From contig JAQGDQ010000060.1 in the NCBI GenBank assembly GCA_030141605.1, forward strand, positions 609,001 through 673,000: a DNA stretch of 64,000 nt, given 5' to 3'. Source of the stretch: Tubiluchus corallicola. Its lineage: Eukaryota; Priapulida; Priapulimorpha; Priapulimorphida; Tubiluchidae. The notes beneath the pieces are model-generated. The model ran no database searches. It saw only the letters and a list, made by a program, of their open reading frames with translations, and was not told the DNA's origin. Within the stretch, counting starts at the first letter, position 1. Each line of letters begins with the position of its first letter. This document shows, in pieces, positions 38,086 to 50,715 of this stretch. The translations under genes and the position numbers were made by a program.

Positions 38086-40334
38086 ATGCAGCCTGGCAAA
38101 TACAAGCATGATGGCGGCAATTACATTTCCCAAACTTTTTTACGTGCAAAAGAGTTTTTGTAAGTTAATGCATAGCAGTATAAGGTACTTTATATATTTT
38201 ATTGGCCGTCTTAAAAGAAATAACAGCTGAGAATCCTTTATTTTGCATAGAATCACGAGCTAAACACCTGTTCCTTGTTAAGCATGCTAAGTGACTGTCT
38301 CTTGTTCATAATCATAAGCAGGCGAGATTTGAACTAAGAACCTTGCGATCGCATGTTGCTGCGAAATCTTAGGTCAATCATGGCAAGCTCACAATTTTTG
38401 AGTGCCTGCCTTCATTAATTAATGATTATTGTTAAATTGTTTCTTCTGTGCAGTTTTTGTTCTTTCCAGAAGCATTTAGTCGATTTACTTAGCATCATGG
38501 AGTTGGACTCGTGAACTCAGTTTTATAACTTTGATGCAATAAGTAGTTTGTTATTTCCAATGGCCTGTGAAGTCTCAGTGCCAATTCATTAGTGTGACGA
38601 TATAATAGATGACCTTGAGTCCAAATTTTTAATATCATGCATTTGTTTTCAGGGTTTGTGTTCACACTACTAGCGTGCTGGAGAAACAGACTGCTCATCA
38701 CTTAGAAGGATTTCCCACTCTGCCGAAGAAGCCGGCCAACCCCTTTTCGCTGTTTGTTCAAGAAAACAAGGAATTTTTTAAAGGGGGTATGTCGCTATAT
38801 TTGAGAGGAGTTTTTTAATTATCTGCATAGTAGATGACTAGCTACGTGACTTGCTTTACAATTTGTTCATGATGCGAGGGTACTGTGCATGTACTGTACT
38901 TGTTTCTGACTTGCTTTACAATTTGTTCATGATGCGAGGGTACTGTACGTGTTCGTGACTTGCTTTACAATTTGTTCGTGTTGCGAGAGTACTGCAATTT
39001 GTTCGTGTTGCGAGGGTACTGTACACGTACTGTATGTGTTTGTGACTTCCTTTACAATTTGTTCGTGATGCGAGGGTACTGTACACATACTGTACCTGTT
39101 CGTGACTCGCTTTACAATTTGTTCGTGATGCGAGGGTACTGTATGTGTTCGTGACTTCCTTTACAATATGTTCGTGATGCGAGGGTACTGTACGTGTTCG
39201 TGACTTCCTTTACAATATGTTCGTGATGCGAGGGTACTGTACATATACTGTACGCGTTCAGACTAGCGAATTTTCTTTCACGAGTTTCTTTCTAATGGCA
39301 AACTCGCAAGTGTGAACTGCTTTGCGAGTTACCATTGGCAAGAAATTAGAAACCCTCTAACAGTTGCTGGAAGTTGATTCACTGTCTAGTGTGAACACAG
39401 CAGAATGCTTCAGCAAGTTAATGTCGACGCTTTTTGGAGTGAATAAAGAAGTGGATGTTGGCTCACGCTTGCTGTTGGAGAGTAATTTGCAGAAGTTTTG
39501 TTCTCTAGTCTGAACACGACTGTGTTTTACTTGGCGAGTAAACGCCTAGTCTATGCTGTAAAATGTAATCCGTAATTGTCATGTTGCATAAACCAACATA
39601 GCCTAAAGATAACAGAGAAAAATAAATTCTAGTGTAATGCAATGTTTTTTTTAATTTCTCCAGCGTGTTACTGCAGTTCAAACTTATTGCTTCACAAAAC
39701 TGCTTTTTAATGATATGCAATGCTTTTTCCTGAAGAGTATGTAGGTGGGTGCTTGATTGTTACTTTTGAGCCTGTGTTTGTCTGATCTGCATACTTCCAA
39801 GAGGCAAATTTAACTTCCTTAGAAACACAATGATTAAGTTAGTCAGTACTGTAAGTGCAATACTAGTATTTACTAGGTTAATGCATTGTAAATCTGCAGC
39901 AAAGGTTGTGTGATTTTGCATTAGTTGCGTGTGCATTTTAAGTCGTTTTGATTTTATAGGTCAACTCAGAAAAGGCTTTCCACCAGAATTATTGTCTAAA
40001 TGGACCAACATGGATGAATCAAAGAAACAGGTGCGTCCACGTACATTCACGAATGTCTTGCATTGTTTTACTCTGCAGAAACAGAATTACATTTGATCAC
40101 CTGGGATGTGCTGTTCTGTGTTATTTGGTTATACAGTTGTATTGTGTATTTTATCTGACGTGAACAATTTATCAAAATTGAAATTAAGAATGAGTCTGTG
40201 GAGTTTTTGGTTCACACTAGTAATAACCATTTGAAGAAGGAACCATCCGTATTGTTTGATAGCTTGCCTGAAGTTTTTAAATCATTTTTAGTTTGTATCA
40301 TATCAAAGAGAAAGTAATGTTGGTGTCTATCTCC

Positions 40335-40391
<57 letters not shown>

Positions 40392-43300
40392 CTTCCTTTT
40401 TCTCGTATGTACAATCTCTCCGTATCTTTCTTTTCATGCATGCTTCATTTTTTTGTAATATTTAGGAAATGGCCCTGGAGTTCAAGGAAAAGATGAAGGA
40501 ATGGAAGGAAAACTGTGATAACATTCTGTCTCGACTGAGTGAAGAGGAGCGCAAACAGTTCCATACAGTCCGACTAAAAGATCACCGACAACGAATCCGC
40601 GAGAAAAAGCGTCGGAAATTAAAAAAGGTGAATTGTTAACTTTCTTGGCGAGCAAGTGTCTAGCACTAAACGGAAAATTGTGACAGGTGCAAATCCAATG
40701 CAACCATTACCAAGAGTAATCCACTACAAACCCTTTTTTCCTCTACAATTCTCTGAACTGGCAGATGTGTCTTAGCAACGTTTAGATGCACACACACGCA
40801 CACACGCATGTGCGTGCTTACAGTCAGAGAGAGCCCTAAATTATGCAAAAGCCTAAAAGTTTTGGTCGTGAAATGAAAAGCCACGTTGACTAAAAATAGA
40901 TGATTCTAGTCTGAAATGTTTCACTGCCAGTACCTTTGTCTCCATATCAGGGTACAGTCTTGTGGGTTTCATGCATTTTTCTTTCTATTTTTTCAGGTAG
41001 AGAAAGAGTTTGGAAAACCGAAGGCAAACCGCCCGGCTTTCTTATTCTTCATGTCGGATCATTTTGATCGCAGTAAAGCGGGTAAAGAGGGTTCTCTCAC
41101 AGCAACAGTGAGTTATTTTTTTGTTTTATTTGATGTGAAGAAAGTAAGAAAGATTTTTAGCTTGCTGTTTCTTTGCAAACGTATTTAAATTTAGTGTTAT
41201 GCAAATATGTGTAGTTATTTGCAAAAGTATTATATTTATTATGTGGAATGCCTGTACAAGATGGCTGAAATTAATGAAAGGAAAATTCTAAACTTAGATT
41301 TTTAGAATTTAGAGTCTCCATGATGATCTGCATTGTCATATATGCCATATAAAGACAGAAAGAGAAAAGATACTAAGGATTGCTTATACCAAAAAACTAA
41401 AACATTTTTTTATATAATTCTTGAACAAGTCAAGTAAGATAGACTTAATGTTACTGACGATATTCGTTGCGAGATCTTGCTGATACGTAATTTACAATTA
41501 GTCGGTAAAACCGGGTTCCCTGAACTTTCAAATTTTTCTGTAATTATAAAAGATTTATACACTTTTGTTCCTGTAAACATGTATTCATTTTTTAAATTTG
41601 AGCAAAAAGTTGAAATTAAAATAAATGAAAAAGTTTGCGAAATTCATATATCGTTGAATATACGAATTTACATAGATTCACATTGATCAACTCATTTCTT
41701 CACGTCATTTTCATATAGCAAATCATTAAAAAGAAGCCTACAGTTATTTCTTACATTACAGCTATTGAGGCTAATTTTTAAATTTAATTATGTTTTCTTT
41801 CTACAGCAGACACAAGTGAAAGAGCTCAGCGTCAAATGGACATCGTTATCAGACTCAGAGAAGCAAGTAAGGATTATTCCTGTATGCTCATATCTCGGTT
41901 TACCAGACCTCGGGTTTTACAGATATGAGAAGAATCAGACAAAATCAGGACCGTTAACAGTCCAGCAAACTATGGACACAGTCCGTTGTTTCGCAAGCTG
42001 ACTGCTAGTTGGCGGGCCGTCACTTTGCTTACATCATTACGTCAGTGTAACCACGTGCATATCTCTATATATAAAAATAACGAGTCAATTATGTGGAGTT
42101 ATTTGAGTCAATTGCAGACAGTTTTTATATACTTTTGCATAGGAATGGCCTGTGCTAGACGCTTTTACCGTGAGTCTAATGCACGGCTCTTATTGTATTA
42201 GCTTAATATCGATAAATACGGACAATCTTTACATTCGGACTGATGTCTCCACGCTTTTATTTGGCAAACCGAGATATGAATATATATAGTCTTGAGTAAA
42301 TCAGTGATGTTATCGCTTATTATTATCAGCACTGTTAGCTGTATTTGTTATTAACCAATAGCTTCATAAATTAGCAAAATTGCCGTTAAAATGACTGTGC
42401 CTAGTGGTCACCGCGAGAGTTTAAATTTACAAATTTTACGTTCCGTTACTACTGACACAAACTTTACGTGCAATAAGACAGCATGTAAGTGATCAAAAAT
42501 TTCAAGATGAAGTTTTTAAGCTTTTTTTATACTTTGATACAGAAATATCATGAGAAGGCAAAAGCTGACGCGGAACGTTATGCCACCGAACTCCAGGAGT
42601 GGGAGGACAGCATGCTAGAACAAGGCAGATCAGACCTGCTGCGTAAGAACACCATGAAAACATTAGGATTGGCGACAGAAAAAAAAACAAAGAAAAAGAG
42701 GAAGCAAAAAAAGAAAAAGGCAAAGAAACTGGCTTTGAAGCAGAAGAAACATTTGGCAGAAGAAAAGCGTTTGGTACGTGAGTTGTATGTTTCAATAGGG
42801 ACTCATTTCGCTATTTTTGCAATTTTAATGCATCTTGTAGTTCACTGACTGTGATAGTAATAGACAATCACGGTCAGGAAAAATCCCGGAAAATCCTTGA
42901 AAATACAGGCAATCCTGGAAAGCCGGGAAAAAGACAATTTGGTAAAAAGTCAGAGAAAATTATGAAAATGGGGCAAAAAGTCCAGAAAATTGGAAAGAGT
43001 TACAAAAATAATCGCCGTGAACCGATTTTTTTTCCAAACAGGTTTTCCAGCGATTCGTGTTGAAATAAAATTTTGCTATGGCAGGCTCCCAGTTTCCACT
43101 TCTGTTCTAAAAATAATGATTGGAAAAAAAAAAAAACACACACCAACGTGCCACACATTATATATCAGTATATGTATGAACAAAAATGTTTAAATATGAA
43201 TACTGATAATGCAATTTCTGCTTACCTTCGTCATGGAAAATCAATATTTGGTCAGGGAGAAGTCAGGAAAATTTATTTTAAAATTCTGTGGGAACCCTGA

Positions 43301-46300
43301 TAATTTATGATTTATGTCTCATCCAGGTACAGCCGTCATGTGTAGCTACATTCAAGTTCTGTTTCACTGAATCTGTTGGTCGAGGCTTATGTATAATCTT
43401 TGTAAAAGGAGAGAACAATTCACTCCGTATGTTGGGTTTATTTTACTGTTATCACTTAAACTTAGAAAAATATAACAAAGAAATTTGCAAAGAACTGCCT
43501 ATAAAGCATAAATTTAAAATGTACTGCCTCTGAATAGAAATTTTCGGGCGTGGTGGTTGCCGCAATTCACTTAAAAATTATGACGTAACTGGGAGACTTC
43601 GTGACTTTCCGTAAACGCGGGCTGCTCATATTAATTCACACTTCTGCAGCTTAACCAATGTTCACACAAAATTATTACAAATTAGCTATCTAATTTTTTT
43701 CTAAAAACTTATTATACCTTTGCTGAAGATTGACAGTGCGCTAATTTTCTTGAAGACGAATGACATCGTTGGAAGAAGAATGGGTATTGAAAATGGGAGC
43801 GCCCAAACATGAAGTGATCGCGACTTTAAAATGATTTTACTAGTTAGACGAGACGCTTATTGTAGCTTTATTACTAAATCATTCTAACATTTTTGTACGA
43901 ACAATGAAATAAGCCTAACCTCCTATAAAGGTTGACCTTTCCTTTAATATGTCGAACTACAGTTTAGTGTTTGAAGACCTTCTACTTTAGTTAATTCACT
44001 TTATTTTTATAATTTGTTGTTTGTGTGTCCCATGGTTAATGTCATAAGGCATTTAGTTAACTATGTTGACCCATTGCTTAAAAAATGTACATGTTTATTG
44101 TGATAACTTTATAAGCTATGGTTAAACTGACGTAATTCAGTGTTTTTTCGCTACTTCCATTTGAATCACTGTTATTGTAATGTATTGTACCTGCTTTTTA
44201 AATCTTTGTCCCCATTTGCTTAGTGCTCACAGTTCTGTTGCATCATTGTGGATACCTAAGCTTTGGAATAAAGTGGGAAAATAATGTGCACATTATTTCA
44301 TTTTTCCAGAAAAATGTGGAAATGGGAAAGCCTAAGCGACCACTATCCATGTTTAGCTTGTTTATGCAAGACAGGGCGGCAGAAAGAACACCGGATGATA
44401 TGCCTGGAGTAAGAATTTTTTCTGGCCCATTTCTTGCTAATAGAACAGCTTGCCCATAGGAGTCTTGTAAAGTTGCTATTTATTGAACAATACTCGGGTT
44501 GGTCCGGAGATTTTTTCTTTGTAAATTGTCAATTCTAACTTGGCAGTTTTCTTAGATGAGAATTTTAAAGGAAATCACTTTACAGATTACAGAATGAAAT
44601 CCACACCTAAACTGTAAACAGTCACATTCAATTTTGCTCTGTGCTCATGTCTTTTTGTTTACATTGTATGGTCTATTTATACGCAACTGCATCAGATTAC
44701 ACAAAGTCATTGCATACATGCAGTATTAATAATAACGCCAGGGTCACATAAGGTCGTCATAGTTATCCATTGACTCAGTTATTAGATCTACCAAGAATAA
44801 GAAACATTTTAATAGCGCTCTAACAGCTCGCCTCGAATTTTAAAATGACTCATCTGCATATTTGAAAAGACAAGAGCTGTTCCGGTGATGTTATATGCGT
44901 GCTTGCACAGCATCATCATCCGTAATTTGGCATTTAATTTTTTCTAGTTATTCACACGTCCTGGGTCTCCATTTCATGAGGATCATTTTGATACAAAGCT
45001 CTATGTTATTTCTAAGCTGAGATAATCAACGTTGAAGTTGAGTTGCACGCTATGCACTGAAAAACATAATCTTGAGTAAATCACTGTTATAGTCGGCCAT
45101 TGTTTTCTATCGCATATCTACAAAACATTTAGCAACATCGCAAATGTTGGTTGCTACGGACTTTACAAGAACACATTGAAACTATATTTAAATCCAGTAG
45201 ATGGCTCTTTCTGACAAAGATATGGGCTTGGCAACAAAAAAAAACCCGAAGCAAAATGACAGCTTCCATGCGCTTTTTACAATTACAGTACTAGTTTCTA
45301 GATAAGAAATTGACATTTGAACAAATTTTTGGTGCATTCTACTTTGAAGTATCATAACGTAGTTTTAACTAAGTCGACTTATGAACGGTTTTGGTTTGCA
45401 AACACACATATAATCTTTATTTATTGAAAGTGGACAAAACAGTTATAAGTCTCTTCACAGAATCATTTTCTGCTCGTTGTCTCAAAAAACGAGAAGTAAA
45501 CCATTTGCATTATTTTTACAGCATTTTCTCAAGCATTGCGCTGACCAGTGGGCAATGATGCCAGCTAGCGAGAAACAGGTAACTGTTTATTTGTTTGTAC
45601 TGGACTCCAACTATTTGTTCCAGGTTTGTACGTGTCTGCGTTCAACAACTTTTTTGCTTTCCAGATTTTCTATATTTGATGTTGAGCTACAGTTCATAAA
45701 TCAACATTAAATTTAATTTATCGTGATATTGTTGATTATCAATAATAAATTATCGTCGTGTTTTGATTTGATGTAATTAAGAATTATGAAATTCTTTCAT
45801 TATGAAATAATTTTAAAGATTTATTTCAGCCATACAGGGCCCCTTTACAATGCCAGCCTCGCCTAATACCCAAATTTTTAGCAGAACAAATATCTATATT
45901 TGCATAGACATGTATGTATAAATGCACCTCGTCATAATGCCAAACTCGCTTAGCGCCAACTTTTTTGGCAATTCCAAAGTAGATGGCGTAAAGATGTTAG
46001 ACTGTATACCATTTAAATGACACAGAGACTTGACTGTTAAAGCAAGACAGGATGATTTTTTAAAAATATCCCATTTTCAAATCCGACAAAAGTATACATT
46101 TTAATACAATTAATACTGCAAAAGTATTTCTGATGATTAAATAATAAATTAAAAACTTAATTACAGCGGGTGAGCCCAACTATTTATGACATCACAAACT
46201 AGCATAATTTTCGACAGCAAATATATTCCATGAGCGTGTTGAACGTATTTGTGAAAGTGAAAGTTAAAGTACAGTGCTACTGTCAGATATTCAATGTGTT

Positions 46301-47163
46301 GTACTAAAACTAGGTAAGTTTTAAGATAAAGATTCAAATTTACCGCTGTGCTTGTGCATGAGCTGTCGAACGTGTGCAGTTCGTCAGAAACACACATCTG
46401 AACTGAGATGTACAGCACCTGCTTTTGTACAATGCGTTTCTGAAATGCAGGCGCTAGTGCCCGTCTAACAAGCGAATGGCGAAATGCGTGTAACAGCGAA
46501 GAACTAGTGGCGAGAACGTGAATTTGTGTTTGTGTGATAATAATTCGTTCAAGTAAGTCATTTTGGAAAAAATAGTTTGTTTCCTTTCAGTATTTTAGCG
46601 AGTAGATTGTTTTGACCTAAGGTCTGGTTTTGCTTTGAAGCCTCAAAGTCGCTTGAGCACCTGAGTTACACAAAATTGCAGCACATAATAGCAAATCGCA
46701 AAAAAGTTACAGATACATGAAATAAACCATAAGCATTTCGTATTTTGTGCATAATTTACGTTAATCGTTTAAACGGAACTCAGTAAGGCTATGTGAGTAA
46801 CAAACGTGACCTTTATTAGGCCTTGCACTGCATTGCATATGACCCAGATTGCCCAGAGGAAATATTTCTTCTGGGACAGAATATGTTTAACAAGGTAGAA
46901 AATATGATAATCAAGGGAACATATTTATTCATGAATTACAAAATTTGGACTTATCATAACATTCAAACTTGCAAGAAACTTTCTATAAACATTTCGTGAT
47001 TTTACAGATGTACCAAAATAAGGCCAAAGCAGAAAGCAAAAAATACGAGGAGGACTTAGCCGAGTGGGAAGACAGGATGATAGAGGAAGGGCACATGGAC
47101 CTCGTTCGAGAGAAAGTGCTAGCAAAAATTAAGAAACATGACGAAGAACTGCATTCCGAATAG
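38086..47163 (+). CDS. TFAM: TFAM-like mitochondrial HMG-box protein with three HMG boxes
   Basis: Ten exons with consistent phase: 38086-38159, 38653-38786, 39960-40030, 40466-40627, 40997-41107, 41807-41866, 42543-42773, 44310-44408, 45522-45578 and 47008-47163, giving 384 residues. Box 1 is at about residues 48-117 (LPKKPANPFSLFV), box 2 at 153-226 (GKPKANRPAFLFFM, WTSLSDSEKQ), box 3 at 287-360 (GKPKRPLSMFSLFM, WAMMPASEKQ). The ends of boxes 2 and 3 read EWEDSMLEQGRSDLLR and EWEDRMIEEGHMDLVR, like the TFAM box-B end. A lysine-rich linker lies at about 245-270. TFAM bends and packages mitochondrial DNA and activates its transcription; it normally has two boxes of about 246 residues in total. 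Boxes 2 and 3 are split by introns at the same sites, which points to exon-cassette duplication. The start at 38086 is the only one found that keeps phase with exon 2, and its leader is a weak mitochondrial targeting peptide. A nuclear HMG protein cannot be excluded. Confidence 0.88.
38860..39255. repeat. Tandem repeat in intron 2 of the TFAM-like gene
   Basis: About eight units of variable length with the core TTTACAATTTGTTCGTGATG followed by CGAGGGTACTGTA. Unit length varies because of an optional CATGTACTGTAC-type segment. Confidence 0.92.
40338..40387. repeat. CT dinucleotide microsatellite
   Basis: About 25 CT units in intron 3, some 80 bases before the exon 4 acceptor of the TFAM-like gene, where it adds to the polypyrimidine tract. 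Confidence 0.95.
43540..43935 (-). repeat. Dispersed repeat family D, copy 2 (inverted)
   Basis: Inverse of the two blocks at 35935-36090 and 36470-36665, here adjacent to each other. Lies in intron 7 of the TFAM-like gene, between the exons of box 2 and box 3. Confidence 0.65.
44925..45410. repeat. Dispersed repeat family C, copy 2
   Basis: Same orientation as the copy at 9170-9780 and clearly similar along most of its length. Lies in intron 8 of the TFAM-like gene. Confidence 0.68.
46030..46535 (-). repeat. Dispersed repeat family A, copy 2 (inverted)
   Basis: Inverse of 20213-20745, including GGCGAAATGCGTGTAACAGC against GCTGTTACACATTCTTCGCA. Lies in intron 9 of the TFAM-like gene. Confidence 0.65.
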
Positions 47164-47357
47164 CTTCTTAACAAGATGTGGTGAAATTGATGCTGGTATT
47201 TGGCTACTAGCTTAAGTGTTTTAAAATGTTGATGTCTCAGTTCACTGGAGTGGTGGCAAAATGTTTATATCACTGTATAATAATTATAAATATCTACTAC
47301 ATATCTACTCATTTTTTGGTAATAATTGATGTATTAATCTTTGTTTTGACATTGGAA

Positions 47358-47363
47358 AATAAA
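47358..47363 (+). terminator. Candidate polyadenylation signal of the TFAM-like gene
   Basis: AATAAA 195 bases after the stop codon at 47163, on the gene strand, before the downstream transposons start. Confidence 0.5.
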
Positions 47364-47572
47364 TATAAAGACAGAGTGAAACATGCAATCTTTAGATTAC
47401 TCTTGCTGATTGAAATCAGATTAAATCCAAAAGCTTCTCCCAAAAGTATAACGATTGCTGCAGTCAGAAGTGACTTTGTCTATTGTTTCTGTCAGTTGTA
47501 TGTTTACATTTTCACTCTGTTCTTTTACTTCCTAGAACAGATGTCATGTTGAAGTATTATTGAATGCAAATA

Positions 47573-48758
47573 CGGTAAGTCCTCGGTTAACAAAGTCGTA
47601 CTTAACGACGTTTTGTTTTGTCGACACTAATCTTTCGATGCCTTTTTTCACTTAACATCATGTTTCGTTTAACGACGATCTTTTAGCCCTACTTTAAGGA
47701 TCAAATCTTGCTTACTGTGTCCGTGCTCTGTAAATGAAGCAAACTACTTTTATCAGACCTCTTGTGTCATGCTTTGTAAACAAAGCAAACTACAGTCTAG
47801 CCTCGTTATCTCGCCACTGTCTGTCTAGGGCAAATTTTTGCCGAGAGGCGAGTATGGCGAGATAACGGGAATATAACGAAGTTAGTCTATATGTATATAC
47901 ATACTGTACATAATAGTTGATTAACATAGTGTTCCTCTATGTACATATAAAATATGTTTCGCATTATGATACCAATCAACATTAAATCAGAAATGAAAAA
48001 ATGTCATAAAAATAATCTTAGAATGTTACTTTTTTATTTAAAAAACCTTTTTCGAGTATACACGTAAATGCAATAAACTTAGCAAAAGATTTAGAAATGT
48101 TCACAAATGAGTTACTGACGATTCTGAAATAATTCAGAAGAGACGACTGTTTCATTGATGATACACGCAAGCAGTCAACACGACGCTTACAGACAAAACA
48201 GTTTTCGCTTCAGAGACATCATGTAAAGTTGCTCACACTTAAATGCAGCTTTGGTGTTATAGAGTAAGGATATCGGTGACGCTTTAGTTTCTCTGCGCAT
48301 TAACCAACCACAGCACTCCTAATCTAATCCTGGTGAGACACACACTAGATTAATTATGTCTGTCTATCGAGTACAGCAGCATTGTCTACATGCCGCGGTT
48401 ATATTGATCGACACGCGGTATGTGTATTGATCGATTCACCTCTGAGTTTGTCTGTTTGGCGACATAACGAATATAGTTTACATAAGCACTCATCCTAGCA
48501 TGACGTGGCGAGGGTGGCAACTTAACGAGGTAAATATCAAAGCAGGAAATCCGTCCTGGTACTTTCTATGGCGAGAGAGGAGCTTGGCGGCATAACGAGG
48601 GGCGAGATAACGAGGCTAGACTGTACTTAACTCAGATCACTGTGTTATTATTATAGGGGTAATAATTTGCCTAACTAAACTGAACTGAATTGCAAAATAT
48701 TTTGCTTAACGGTATGTTTTGTTAGAATGCATGAATGAAATTAATCGAGGAATTACTG
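47573..48758. mobile_element. pogo/Tigger-like MITE (outer), interrupted by a second one
   Basis: Left end CGGTAAGTCCTCGGTTAA and right end TTAATCGAGGAATTACTG are inverted repeats with few mismatches, flanked on both sides by TA, the target duplication of Tc1/mariner-class elements. The remaining interior (47573-47792 and 48624-48758) is non-coding, with ACGACG-type motifs. The element at 47793-48623 is inserted in it. Confidence 0.75.
47793..48623. mobile_element. pogo/Tigger-like MITE (inner, nested)
   Basis: The left end CAGTCTAGCCTCGTTATCTC and the right end are perfect inverted repeats of at least 23 bases. TA flanks both ends (47791-47792 and 48624-48625). At 831 bases it is non-coding. 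Perfect ends and its position inside the outer element show that it inserted later. Confidence 0.88.
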
Positions 48759-49486
48759 TACAATTATTATTACTATGTCAAGTGTAGATATTGTTGTATC
48801 TGTTTATTAATCATGAATCATTGGTCATAAATTGGTCACTATGAGTATGAATCATGAGTTTAGCTGTGAAAAATTAGTTTTGGTAGCAAGAGTGATTCAC
48901 ATTTATACATGACAAATAGCGACATTTGGGGTGAAATTTGTCTTTCTCTGTCATAAGGTGGTTTTGATAAGTCAAGCAATTTTTGCAAACTAATCCAATG
49001 GCAGTCAAAAATTCTCTCCATTCCAATTTGAAATGTTGACCTTGGTGTTGCAGTCATTATGATTTAGTTATCAGCGCTTGACAGTTGTTCAGTTGCTTAA
49101 TGGCTAGCTCCACATGATAACATATTGTACAATAAAACTATTAAAATCTCTCATTAATAGACCTCGTTAGTTGATCAGTAGTTTATAGCTTCAGGAAACG
49201 ATGAGAGAAATGTGGATAAAATCGATGAGTTCTGTAAATAATTATTATATAAATTACAGTAGTTTATTCATTAGTATTATTTGTAGGTTATAGGTTTCTC
49301 AGCTAAAGTAGAATGATTTTTATAAAAAATAAAAAAAATTTTGTAAATTTAAAGTCGGATAAATCAGATTGTCCATCGTTTTTTCTCTTATTGTTCAAAG
49401 TGGCTAAGTAGTGTGATATCATCATTATGGATATAGAGTCACATGGGGTTTTGATCTTAATTTTTAATTTGTGAAGATTTGAACTA

Positions 49487-49939
49487 CAGTCAACCTTGTA
49501 TATAAGCGACACCTCAGGACCAGGAAAAAACGTCCCTTATAGCCGAGGTTGAGTCAGACCGAGGGTGTATCTAGACCTGTACTTTTACCCATATTTTTAT
49601 GGATTATTGCTACACATTCAGTGCAAACGGTATGTAGGAAGCTTCTTCAATGATGCGAGACGTATGTGACCGTGGAAAGCGAGCTGTTCGAAGGCCGAGT
49701 TTACGAAAAATTGAGCTTAAGAATCGATCAATTTCGCTTTGATCATAGGGTCCCTTATATGCGAGGTAATTTACATGGGTTTCTATTACGCAGGACCTGA
49801 AGATATCATCCCTCATAACCAAAAGTCGCTTATATCCGAGTACGTTATACACGAAGACTTTTACATAAAACATTACGATAAATTGGGACTTGTGTTGGTA
49901 GTCCCTTCTAAGCGAGTGTCCCTTACCCGAGGTTGACTG
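49487..49939. mobile_element. pogo/Tigger-like MITE, third family
   Basis: Starts CAGTCAACCTTGTATATAAG and ends CCGAGGTTGACTG, inverted relative to each other, with TA on both sides. The interior contains several repeats of the terminal motif (GTCCCTTATA..CGAG, TCGCTTATATCCGAG). It is 453 bases and non-coding. Confidence 0.82.
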
Positions 49940-49941
49940 TA

Positions 49942-50715
49942 CGTTCTTATTTGTATTGAGTGATTTGAGATCTTCCGTTTGACCAAGGACATTTTCTAAT
50001 ATGTTGTGATCAGGGCCGGATTAAAACCCCAAGAGACCCTAAGCACTGAAAAGATTATTATTATTATTATTAACCTTTTATTATAGTAGACCCATGCATA
50101 TAAGCGTCATTCAGAATAAAAACGGTACTAAACAGAAAAATGAACTTTTACCTATCTAAGTGAAAAAAGTTGCAGTAACAATAAAGATTTGTTTACAATA
50201 GTCACGTAGTCAACATCACCATCATGTGATAAAATACAGACACTCAAAAGCAACATTATCCTGTTTTCAGTATCACCATATTTTTCTAAAGCGTGACCGC
50301 ACTTGAAATATACTATGACACGTTATATAATCAATTAGTGTCACCATATGGGCAATGAGGAGCCCAGGTTACTAAGTAACCAGAATCTTGATATATTGTA
50401 AACAAACACAGAAACTGCCATGTCTTCCGATGTTTTTTTTAGTAATTATTCGATTTCAAGAAATTGTCGGTCTCTTCCCCTTTGGCTCTAATGCTTATTT
50501 TGTTTAATGGTTAATCCTGGGTTGGTTCAGATAAAAAACAACAATCATGATTTATTAAAAAAAATGTCATGCCATAATTAGTATAAATTTAATACTACAG
50601 TAGACAATGGGTATGTGAGTTCGACTTATATTTCTATTAAAATATTTTCATTATTTACATGTAACAAAAACCTGAATTTCTGCACACAAAAGTACGCAAA
50701 GTTTTACACAAAACT
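49942..50715. other. Intergenic stretch, no gene seen
   Basis: AT-rich sequence between the Tigger-like MITE and the CAMLG stop codon. Apart from a candidate polyadenylation signal for CAMLG, nothing is recognised. Confidence 0.5.
50551..50556 (-). terminator. Candidate polyadenylation signal of CAMLG
   Basis: AATAAA on the minus strand, about 160 bases downstream of the CAMLG stop codon at 50716. Confidence 0.4.
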
